Assembly (NCBI GenBank): GCA_964019055.1
Contig: OZ025221.1
Span: forward strand, 7,594,468 to 7,658,467
DNA length: 64,000 nucleotides
Source of the DNA: Anthopleura xanthogrammica
Taxonomy: Eukaryota; Cnidaria; Anthozoa; Actiniaria; Actiniidae
Reading direction: 5' to 3'
The translations under genes were made by a program, and so were the position numbers. Shown here in pieces: positions 1 to 10,638 of this stretch. Each line of letters opens with the position of its first letter. The first letter of the stretch is position 1. A model generated the notes under the pieces. That model saw only the letters and a program-made list of their open reading frames with translations. It did no database searches and had not been told where the DNA came from.

Positions 1-58
1 TTTAGTAGTCTGTGGTGTCTCTACAAATCAGAGATTTTTCCACTGAAATTCCAGTTGG

Positions 59-280
59 AATACTCCAGTTTCGAGTTCTCTTTTACGCTGTGTTAGCCTC
101 AAAACCGTGTAATATATTTTTTTATTCAAAAACAGCCCGTGGAAATTCAAGAGATCTGTGTGTAAAGAAGACAATAAAAATACTTTGAAATTTCACGAGT
201 TTTATCTAAATTTCTGCATAATTTACGCACAATTGAGGCTAACACAGTGTAAAAGAGAACTCGAAACGGGAGTATTTAGC
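59..280. repeat. Palindromic MITE, family A, copy 1
   Basis: The left arm begins AATACTCCAGTTTCGAGTTC and the right arm ends with its near-perfect complement (GAACTCGAAACGGGAGTATT). The arms flank a short AT-rich centre. A second copy lies at 14249-14468. There is no transposase, so this is a non-autonomous inverted-repeat element. The short open frame inside it is not a gene. Confidence 0.85.
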
Positions 281-281
281 A

Positions 282-446
282 CTTCGGAGGGAGGAAAACC
301 AGAGAACCCAGAGAAAAACCATCAAAGCACAGAGAAGAACTAACAAGCAACTTTTTTCACCTATACACTGATATGAGCTTGACTGGACTCAAACCTGGGT
401 CACATTTAGAGGCGAGCGCTCTCACTGCTTTGCCACCCATGCTACC
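282..446 (-). repeat. tRNA-derived SINE fragment
   Basis: Read on the minus strand, this has a box A-like stretch (GGTGGCAAAGCAGTGAGAGC) followed by a box B-like stretch (AGGTTTGAGTCC), the internal RNA polymerase III promoter of tRNA-headed SINEs. Downstream is a pyrimidine-rich tail with TTTTCCTCCCTCC, also seen in the SINE at 16264-16690. No intact tRNA cloverleaf is evident. Confidence 0.6.
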
Positions 447-714
447 GTGCTTACTGTTTCTTATCCCTCATGCCTTTTTATAGTTTGACTCTACCAAAAT
501 ATCTGTTTGCCATTTAGATGTCTGTATAGTAAAATATTTTTAAGTGGCAATCTATTAAGCTGGCTAAACTCTATGGTAATATGCAGCCCAAAATCAGTGT
601 TGGTAGAGCTGTCGTTAGGTTGTTAGTAGGATCTTGATAGGGGGTGTTGGTAGTGTGTATAAAAAATAATGTACTCTTCTTTTATCAGTTCTTAATTTTT
701 TTATCCTTTCTTAG

Positions 715-1716
715 GGCTAAAAAATAATGCAATGAATGAAGAACAGAAGGAGGTAAGAAATAATTATTTTACTTTATTTTTATTTACATGTATTTAGTAG
801 TTTAAAACTGAAGGTATTTTGTGACAAAAGAGTTTAATCATAGTAAATTTATTAGTAAATGTCTTTGTTTAATGCCTGCGCATGAGAAGACACAAATACA
901 GAGAATATTGTATTCTGACTTTCTTTTGTTTTACCAGGAAGTGTTGAAGGAACTGGACTCCAGAGTTCGTGAGATATATCAAGATATACCAGAGAACTGT
1001 TTAACACTGGTTATTATGGGGTGTGGTGATGTCAGACAAATTCTGAGGTGAGTCAGTATTGATAATGCCCTGCACCATCTTGAAAGGCAGCGAGTTCAAC
1101 ATGTATACACCTCAAGTTTATTGAAGCCATGCCAAAGGAGATAGATGATAGGGGGTAGTACATTCCAAGACCAAAAGGGATAGACCTCTTTACCTTGGGC
1201 ATAACGTTTTCCCATTTCAGACCACATGTCATTCCCTAGAGTATCATTTCTTTGTTTAACGGTTGTGCATAAGAAGACACATGAATATGGATACAACTCA
1301 AACCAAGAATGTTATTCTCAAGAGAATGACACGTGGTATGAAATGTGAAAACATTACACCCAAGCTATGGAGGTCTGTTATTAACATACATTTAAATACA
1401 AATAATCGAGGATATCTCAACACTAACCTTCATGTGCTCGACGAGAACAGTAATAAGAAACGTAGGATATCGGTGTAGGTTAACGGTGTGCTGTTGGCAG
1501 GTTTTTGCCCAACAGCATCGATTTTAGAGTTGTAGTCTTCACTATTACCGCCAATTTCTTTGGCTCCGTCCCTTTCTCGAAATAGGAGTATAACTAATGA
1601 AAATTGTCTATTCATTCTATTACAGATTACAAAGAGATCCCAATCCAAGAACAGAGGACTTACGTAAAGCTGTGAAAGAAGCAAAGAAAGGCCTCTGTTT
1701 CATGAAATTAACTTAA
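715..1716 (+). CDS. 3'-terminal exons of a Rex1-like RNA exonuclease (tentative)
   Basis: Three exons join in frame: 715-752, 938-1047 and 1626-1716, with AG acceptors, GT donors and a TAA stop at 1714-1716. They encode the last 79 or so residues of a protein whose earlier exons lie before or near the window edge. The segment LTLVIMGCGDVRQILRLQRD, followed by a basic helix and a KGLCFMKLT end, resembles what I recall of the C-terminal tail of Rex1-type 3'-5' RNA exonucleases (a G-x-G-D-x-R motif, then a helix ending in a G-hydrophobic-F strand). The catalytic DEDDh domain is not in the window, so the family call rests on the tail alone. The gene runs in the same direction as AP5Z1 downstream. 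The intron between the last two exons holds a MITE (1181-1377). Confidence 0.4.
1181..1377. repeat. Palindromic MITE, family B, copy 1
   Basis: The arms read TAGACCTCTTTACCTTGGGC and, at the far end, a degenerate complement ending CCAAGCTATGGAGGTCTG. The inner arms contain TTTTCCCATTTCAGACCAC and its complement. Further copies are at 7776-7976, 18027-18222 and 27340-27505. This copy lies in the last intron of the Rex1-like gene. Confidence 0.8.
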
Positions 1717-1880
1717 TCTTGCACTGTACATTTCATTTCCAAAACTACAGTCATGTACAGTCTACATCCAAACTACTTGAAAAAGTTGATAGCCTAGCTA
1801 CGTATACGTTATTGTTCAAATCATGGATTATCTATTAACACTTAAAAATCAATTGAAGTGACATAAGGTTGTGTGTGTAA

Positions 1881-1955
1881 TAGACCCCTTGCAGCACGTC
1901 GGAATGTTTTGTCCTCCAAATTGAGCTGCATTCCGACGTGCTGCAAGGGGTCCAT
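1881..1955. repeat. Compact palindromic MITE, family C, copy 1
   Basis: A 75-bp near-perfect palindrome: GACCCCTTGCAGCACGTCGG at one end and CCGACGTGCTGCAAGGGGTC at the other, around TTTTGTCCTCCAAATTGAGC. Longer copies of the same family occur at 18217-18352, 25128-25253, 28564-28703 and 35401-35535. This copy lacks most of the central spacer. Confidence 0.85.
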
Positions 1956-2039
1956 TGTGGGAAAAACGGCAATTGTCCAAAACAGCAATTAAAACTTTGT
2001 CAAAGCATAGATTCATTGCAAATATGTATTTAATACGGT

Positions 2040-2460
2040 TATCATATAGTTGCGAATATTTCAGCGAAACAGGGAAATCGGATTTTTTCAAAGCTCCCTT
2101 AATGGGTACCAAATCGTCATGGCAACATGAAAGATGGCTGACAAGGATTGTGAGGGTGTGATTTAAAGCCGGTCAATCTTCCTTCATCACTCAAGATATC
2201 AACCATCTTTGCTCCTCGACAGTATGCCAGATGTTCAAAGTCGATGAAACATTTTATCTTACTGTCCAAGCTTATGTACAGCCAAGAATATTCAAGATAC
2301 TCTTAGCCTATTCCTTCCTGCTCGCGCGAAGGCACAGTTATAGGCGAAGTATGGGATTTTGAGGCAGTTTTGTTCATTTTCTGCGCGCATCGATATTCAC
2401 TGCAAAACTCGATTTTCTTCACCGTTTTGGACAAGACATTCATTTCCAACAAGTTATAAA
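2040..2460 (+). repeat. Diverged single monomer of the ~401-bp satellite
   Basis: Ordered blocks match the satellite of 40-53 kb: GATGGCTGAC, then ATGCCAGATGTTCAAAGT, ATATTCAAGAT, GCATCGATATTCACTGCAAA, and TTTTCTTCACCGTTTTGGA. Spacing is comparable and substitutions are scattered throughout. It is a lone, old copy upstream of AP5Z1, unlike the near-identical tandem copies of the main array. Boundaries are approximate. Confidence 0.65.
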
Positions 2461-2707
2461 TTACAAGATAAATTTATGTTGTGGATTGAGCAGCTACAAG
2501 ATAAATGTATTGAAACTGAGAAAAAAAGAAAAATTTTGATGGGGTGTGCTTGTTTCTTGACGAAGGATAAACGCAGTGTTCTGTTTCCCAAATTAACATT
2601 CATGTCAAGGCATTCCATTGCTTTATATTCTGGTGTCGGATTTTTGACAATCGTAAAGTGCTTGCGCACGATAACTGCAACGCCAGCAGCATTTCTATAT
2701 TTTCTTG

Positions 2708-2776
2708 GCACGTGTGGGATGTTGGACCTCTGGGTTATGGGCCCAGCACGCGCCACCACTGCGCCACTCCACTGCG
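2708..2776 (-). pseudogene. Initiator tRNA-Met-like fragment with a degenerate T arm
   Basis: On the minus strand, GAGTGGCGCAGTGG (D arm and box A) is followed by GCGTGCTGGGCCCATAACCC, which has the anticodon stem-loop of eukaryotic initiator tRNA-Met with a CAT anticodon, and then AGAGGTC. The expected T arm and box B (GGATCGAAACC type) are absent: the sequence becomes CAACATCCCACACGTGCC. It is most likely a tRNA pseudogene or the head of an iMet-derived SINE. Confidence 0.55.
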
Positions 2777-3105
2777 CTTTCATATATTTTTTCTTTTCTT
2801 ATAATAATTATTATTCTATCCATGTTCTTGTTTTGTGAATGTATGTGATATGATTATTTAAAGCTCGCATGGGACATCTCCACAACGGTAACAAACAAAA
2901 TTTGAGAAATTGGAAGAGAGCAATATTTCCCTAATAATCTCTTAATTCATATAAGAAATATTTATAAAAACATACTTTTTTAAGAAATTTAAAAAAAATT
3001 ACACTTTTTTATTAATTCCCCCTCCTCCCTCTATTTATGCACCCCACCACGCCCACTTCACCGAAGGCTCAATTTACTATCAGCGGACAATCAAAACAAA
3101 CCAAG

Positions 3106-6100
3106 ATGGCGGATCAAAGTGGAAGAGATCCTTCGAGTGTCTTGAAAAAAGCTCGGTAAAAACGATGAACGCTTCTCGTTTGGATGCAAATAACTTCACC
3201 TATTTGTTTACTGATTAATATTTGTTAAATTTTGCTCTCACTTTGCGTTCAAGGTTGGTCGAGGAACGTGAATTTCAAAATTTTTGTCTTAAAGTTCTTG
3301 AGATCCTTCGAAGTCAAGAGAGAGGATCCGAGTGCACCAGTCAGCTGAGGAGACTCTTTTTACTTACAGCAGCTACTAGACGAAAGAGAAGGTTAGAGAA
3401 AAGTGCATCCTTAAATCATAAAGTTATTTTTCTTTTCAGAAAATTTATTGCGCTTTCATTTGGAGGTCAGATAGATTCTTTATTGAAGAGTTTGTTGAGC
3501 CTGTGCAACAGTTTGCCACAATTTATGGGGGGAGAGGGGGTGGATGAGAAATAGGTAAATTTTTTGATTTTGTTTATGAACACTTCTCTCAACTGCACAC
3601 AGCACTGCAAGATTTTTATATCTTTTATAAAATATATGTACTAATAAAGAATAATAGTTGTTTTGGAATATGAGTGATAAAAATAGAAAGTGTCTAAGTA
3701 TAATAACAGTATAAGAGCATGTACCAACAACCAATGGAATCAGAAAACAAAATTTTTAATAATTATTTATAATTCTCCATATGCTAGAGTCTTAACAGAC
3801 CTGGTTGAAGAACTCAAAAATGTAGTATCAGAACCACAACAAGGATCTAAGAAGGTCAAACTACTGTGTGCTGTGATTCTAAGAGAAATAGGACCTACTG
3901 CACAACTAGTTATAACCAATGTGGATCCTCCTGTCGACCAGCGCAGTATTCCAATACTACTACCACTAGTATTAATACAGGTGAGAATTGTCCTATGATA
4001 TATACACGTATATAACCAGTATGGATCCTCCTGTCAACCAGCGCTCACAGTATTTCAGTACTACCACGTCAAGGCATTTGTATTCTCTAGTATATGCATA
4101 GCCTTGCAAAATATGGGAAGTGGGATATTTCATGGTGTACGTGCCATGAGAAAGCATTGTATACATATCTTATCCCACACCATCAAAAGTACCACTTGTC
4201 ATTCGTATCCCCTATATACACCGATGAGTGTTTTGACCAAGAAAATACCAGTTAAAAGTGGGATATTCTATGGTGTGCCATAAGTTTAACATTGCATAAC
4301 TATTTTATCCCACACCACTGATATATATTAGCTATAGGCCGCAATACCTGATGGGAAAGAACGACAGCTACAGTGACTAAAATAAAAAAAATTATTGTAC
4401 TTTACTGATGGCATTACTATATAATATTACCATTCTAGGGAAAAGAACTGGGTTATTGGTCCAATCATTTGCCTCAGATGATAAGGTAATTTAACAAAGA
4501 AACAGCTTATATCTTTGCTCTGTTCAAATTTACACTGAAATAAAATTCCTATTCTTCATTCTAGGTGGATCACAAGTGGAGGAATCCGAGTTGAATTACA
4601 AACAATATCATTAGTTTGTCTAAATAATGTGTTTTTCTCCTACAAAAATTTAATTTCTCAAGGTAAATTTTGACACTTTTATGAACAGCAAAATACCTGA
4701 GTATCCTTGTCATTTGAACATGGCCATGTGAAAAGTCTGTGTACATGCAACATTTGTATTTCAATGTGAAAAACATTTGGCCTGTACTGTATAATGGAAT
4801 CAATTATAATGTTATTACAGTATTTTACTCTTGACAATAGAGCTGTTAAATTGTGACATATTTCTGGTTCCAACTGCTCATAAGAATGCTAAAATAAAGC
4901 AAAAATATTCTCAATGATTTAACCTCCACCTGAGATGATTAGGACTTTGAACAACCAATCCTGTCAAAAAGAAAAAGTAAGAAAAATCTATAAATTTAAA
5001 CTGCTTTTCGATTGATGTCACACTTAACAGCTCTATACAAAATAATGTAATATTTTCCAATTTGAGGTCTATTGTTAATTCCCTTAAGTATTATTTCTTT
5101 TTGTACCTGTGATGTACCGATAAATTAATCATTTGTTGCAGATGATATTGGATTGATTTGCCATCAAATGGCTCACTGGCTTCGGCATGCAAGCACAGTA
5201 TCAGCACCTAATCCATACCAGAGACAGTTATTTGGAGGCAGCAAAACCAGAGGGGTAATGATTTTATTAATAAAACTTCATTGACAGACCTGTCATTGGT
5301 TAGTTAACTATTGGGGGGAGATGGGGTGGTGGGAAGCATGGTACTAGTGGATCATCTTGTGCTCCTAATAGCTTATCTGGTCTTCAGTGAAAGTGATCTT
5401 ACACAGAGTAATGATGGTTACTTTTACCCTATCTTTCATCCCAGCTTTTTCTCATTCCTTTTTTACTTATTATCTTTCAGTATCAAGCAGTATCAGAAAT
5501 AGATGGCACAGCTTCCAGGTTCTTCTACACGATCCTCAGCATTGGTATGTAGACCAACCAATGTTTTACAGCAAAACAGGTTTTTTCGTGAATGATAATC
5601 GACAGGAATGAAGGGTGTTTACAATTTAACTGGAAAAACTGGAAATTCTGGTTGGGAAACAATTAATGGTATGTGTCATTACGATAGAAAAGTTCTGGAA
5701 AACTGGGTCTTCTGATTGAGGTAGTCCACTTTCTCCTCTCTTTTTGGTTCTTCTAGTAGATGTGTGTGCCATTTGTCAGAAGTTTGTTTGAATAGAATTT
5801 AGATTAGAAAATGCTAGTGAAGTCAGAACTCTATACAGCTGTATTGCATCCAACGATCTAGTCCAACAAACCAGTCCTTCGTCATTACAAGCTTTTGAAG
5901 TTATTTTTTATAATGCTTATTTGCAGCTCACTACAGCTTCCCAGACCAAGTCCTCAACATATATACTTTCTCCATGCTAAGATCTTGGCTACTAAACACA
6001 GGGGCTGTCCAAGCACAACTAGATCAAAGTTGTGTTTACAGCCCACATGAAGGAACTTCCCCTGTCTCCTTCACAATGGGTTCCCCTTCACGCTCCCCAG

Positions 6101-9100
6101 GCGCAGAGAATATTAGCCAATCACCTTCAAGAGAAAGCATATCATTTCAAGACAGTATCTTAAAAAGGAGTCAGGATAATTTAGACAATATTTCGATTAG
6201 TTCTCAGTCTTCTCTCGGAATGGCCATTCCACCTATGTCCCAGTCTCCTGTCAGCCAAATGACATCATCACCAACAGGAAGCCTGGGGTCTAGATCCCAG
6301 ACTCCTCTAAATTTTCCTCTGACAGCAGAAGATCCAGAGGAGAGATCACAGAGCCAGTTGTCTTCAAGCAAACAACCACAGAGGAAAATGTCGAGAAAGA
6401 TTAGTTTTGCTAAACTTTTTCCACAACAAGGTCCAAAGACAGGCCAACAGGAACTGAGAGAGAATGCCTGTGAATACTGTTTACGTGTGCTGGAACAGAG
6501 CGAAAGGAGTAAGATGGAGTTAATTCATATAATGCTTGTAATCAATTATATAGTATACTGATACATTGCACTTAAAATGCTCAATTTACACCCATTTTCA
6601 TGTTTTCTTTAGGGCCTACCAAATTGCAAGACAGCCAACTAGTTGAAGCTGTAAGTTTCCAATCTTCTTCCAAGTGTGGTCAATTTTAAATATGCTTCCA
6701 GCTTTAACATGTCTACAAATCTACAAATGCCAATAGTTCCCTGCACCATCTTGAAAGGTAGCCGTGCCTTTGCTTCAAAGTGAGACATGAGGTGACCTTG
6801 CAATGATAGAGACTATTTTTAACACCTTGGACAATTATTCACCTGTCTCTATCATTGCAAGGTCACCTCATGTCTCCCTTCGATGCAAAGGCACTGCTAC
6901 CTTTCAAGATGGTGCAGGGAACTCTGAAAAGGACAATTGTCTTTCATGTGCAAACATCTAACTGCTGCATCCTCATTCTTTCATTCTGCATCACTTCTTT
7001 GTGTTATCTCTGATATGCACACTCTTTCTAAAGCTCAACAGTACTAGTTTCACAATGAATAGTTGCTTTAACTTACAGGGTCTGATAGAAGCTATTCTCA
7101 CATTGGATGGTCTGTGTACCTATGAAAAGTCTCTTGTTCCCAAATTGATTGAAATTGTCAGGAGGATCTATGGTAGAGTGACTGCAGATGTGAACAGATG
7201 GAACAGAGTGGTGTTAGCTGTCGTGCAGTTTCTGCTTAACCATGGTAAATGACTACTGGATAGATCAGATTTTGTATGGACTTTTGTATGAGTTTGAAAA
7301 GTCACAGCACACAGCACCTGTAACAGCACAGCGCAGTCACAGCACCGAATGTTGAATGTTGTCATACACGTGGCACGGCACTCACAGGGTCATAGCAAGG
7401 CATGTTTTGTTGATTGGCCGAATTGCGGCAAGTGATAGTTGTTTCTGGTATTCGCAAACATTTTTCAGGGTCACTACAAAACCATCAAAAGTTCCTCACG
7501 TTCGCTTCTACTCTTGGGAATTTATCTCATTTAACCATCTTTCTGTGGTGCATTTCCTGGATAAGATTCTTCATCTAATCCTTCAATTCAAATGTAGTTT
7601 GACAGAGAATTTCTTTGATTTTCAGGTGAATCAGTTGTTTTTGATCCTGAGCCTGCCTGTAAAGTGGTGTTTGGGACAATGATCAACTCTTTCTACTTCA
7701 GGTATCATAGCTGTCAGTTACTTTTGCTATATCAACCAACATGGTGGCCATGCCTTTTGTCTCTTTTTCTCATTGAACCTTTTACCTTGCATGAAATGTT
7801 TTCCAATTTCAGACCACATGTCATTCCCTAGAGTATCATTTCTTTGTTTAACAGTTGTGCATAAAAAGACACTTGAATATGGATACAACTCAACAAAGAA
7901 TCTTATTCTCAAGAGAATAACGTGGTCTGAAATGGGAAAATATTATGCCCAAGGTAAAGATGTCTATAAATTACTGGATGCAAGAAAAAACAAAGATTTT
8001 GAAAGACTCTTTATCTGCCATTAATAGGCCATCGTTTGCTTTTGAAGTCATCACGTTCTGCCTCGACAACATGGAAAAACTTTCCTCCTCAACCAGCGTC
8101 TTCACCAAGTATTTTCCTAATTTATTCAAGGTAATGATGAAGGTTTCAGTACGTATTGTTCTTTGTTTCATGATGAAGTTGTGCATTTAGTTGTGTTTCT
8201 GAATATTTTAACGCTGAAATGAGGCTTAGGCCCCATTTACATGAGAACAATATAAAGTATTAGTCTCAGACAGCGTTTTCAAAACATCACCGTTTCATAT
8301 CATTCAATCGATGTCATGTAAACGCAAGGCGTAACCGAGTAGAAAATAATATGGTTTCAAAACGGGGCCTAACATTCCATAAATAAGTGAATGGAGGCAG
8401 GGGGTCCTTCCTTATTGATATACGCCCTGTCTTCATTAGTTCTTTATCCTGTACAAACAGATCTTAGCCTGGTCGCCAAGGACGTTTCTGAGAGAGTTCA
8501 TGCAGTTTCTCCCAGTCATGATGTCAGAGGATACAGTTGTAGAGGTACTGACTGAAACATTTTAATATTAAAAAACTGAAACCACATGAGATGCGTGAAC
8601 AGATTATTGGTTTGCAATCATTCCAAAGGGAGTAAAAAAAAGATATGGCAGCCATGTTGCAAGAAATAACTAAAGAATCCATTGAAAAATTGTTTGTCAA
8701 ATTCTTCCAAAATGGCAGCTATGACGGTCATGTGCAAACGAAGAATAGGCAAAACTGATTTGTAATGACAGCCAATAATATTTCATTGGGTGTAAATCGT
8801 AAATTATTTATCACCTCAGTCCACTTGAGTCAAATGGATGACACAAGTTGCATGAAACAATGCCTAGAGGAACCTGCCTTAACTGTACAACTGCAATGCC
8901 CTGATTTTTATCGCGCAACAAAACTGTGATACAAGGATCATTGTATCAAGTCATACACATTATTTTTTGCAGGTTTTCCACAGTATTCTTGACTTGCCAT
9001 GTTTGTCAGCCTCTGTATGTGCTGCTTGGGCTGCAAGAGGTAAAGTAGCATCTTTAAGGAGCTTCTATTGCTTTTTTTTTTTACTTTTGGCGCTATTTGT

Positions 9101-10532
9101 GTCTTTCATTGTTTCCTCGTTAGTCATCAAAAATATTTTATATCCCAAAGCCGTTGAATCACTGTGTTGACGGGGGCATTTTTTTTCCTGAAATGACAGG
9201 AAGGACATCGAATAACAGTGTTCCCCAAGACTCTATTCCTGCATCTGTGACTGCTTTTCTTGATCCGAGTCACAGGCCGTTATTTAGCTTCATTCTGAGA
9301 CCTGAAGCTGGCCATGGAGATACTATAAGCAGGTTAGTTAGATTCTAGCAACAAAGGAAACGTACTGAGTTTTGAAGCACTTTACTGGCTTCAACGTCAA
9401 TCACAGAGATAATTTATTCATCCAACATGAATTTTGAACCGACTTAATGAGCTTGAACTCAAAAGTGTAAAATGTGCCATCTTTTGCTTCCAATGTCTTT
9501 GGAAATATCTTAGAAAATTAGATAAGCTAGTTCTGTTTTTTTTAATTTCTATCAAGGCTCAAAGCATTACACTCTCTCCTTGAAGACATGGCAGTTCATC
9601 CACGTGTTGTCGTTTCATCACAGGTTGCACCTCCTTTATTAAAGTAAGCATGAAGGTTTTCTTCAAACAGCATCCTGATAATCTTTTTTAACCAGTAATT
9701 TGCACCATTTCATAAATTCATTATGCAGCTATTTCAAAAAAAGTTGGTGAAGGTTTTGTTGCATGTTGCATGTTGCATGTTGCATGTTGCATACCAGTGA
9801 AAGGTCACAACAATATGGTATTTCCCCAAACTTTGTCTGCAGGTTTTTCCAGCATATTTTTTTCTGTGCTGACATATTTTACATATGAATATAATGCATT
9901 TCAAGCTTGGTATGCGAAATGCAACATGAAACCTGCAACCTGCAACAAAACCTTCACCAACCTTTTTTTGAAATAGCTGTATTTTGATGCACATTTACAC
10001 AGAACTTCTTGCAATTATATGGCCGCTTTCATATCAATCGGATTTCTAGTCTTGCATTTCTGGTTACAATGGCACTTTGAGTTATTTGGTGGGAAAGAAA
10101 ACTTTTCGTACAAAAAAATAGTTATCCAGCAAGACTTGGTCAGGGAAGTCTACTGGTTTCCCTAAGGAAGGAAAGAGAGAATGCGATTCCAGTCGAATGT
10201 TGCTTAGAAATAGTTGCTAATTTTTTTCATTGGACTGATATAGTAAACTGTTCATTTGTTTCTAAGCTTATATTTTTCAACTCTTTTGAACGAGGCCGAG
10301 ATGGATACCGTCAGCAAGCTTATTCCTGTGATTCTTGAACGATCTGTTTTATTGTACAATTCACAAACCTTCCAGTCTGATATCAGAAGGTAAATTTATG
10401 ATGATATTTGTTGGTGTTGAGGATGACATTGATATGATGATGATATTATTGATGAAAGTTCAGGAACAATAAAAACATGTAGAGGAAACATCATAATCTA
10501 ATGACAACTACATACAAAGAAACCTTGTATGA

Positions 10533-10564
<32 letters not shown>

Positions 10565-10607
10565 CCACTGCTGCTGATGATGATGGGGTTCTCTTGCTGC
10601 TGCTGAT

Positions 10608-10638
<31 letters not shown>

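Noticed and set aside
1849..2112. 87-codon minus-strand frame
   Set aside because: It crosses a palindromic MITE and repeat sequence, so it is a chance frame.
2359..2838. 159-codon plus-strand frame upstream of AP5Z1
   Set aside because: Made of a diverged satellite monomer plus the antisense of a tRNA-like fragment. No splice or codon evidence of a gene.
3392..3393. Alternative donor for AP5Z1 exon 2 at 3392 (GGTTAG)
   Set aside because: It would shift the next exon into a stop codon; the donor at 3403 keeps the family's RRLEK block and the reading frame.
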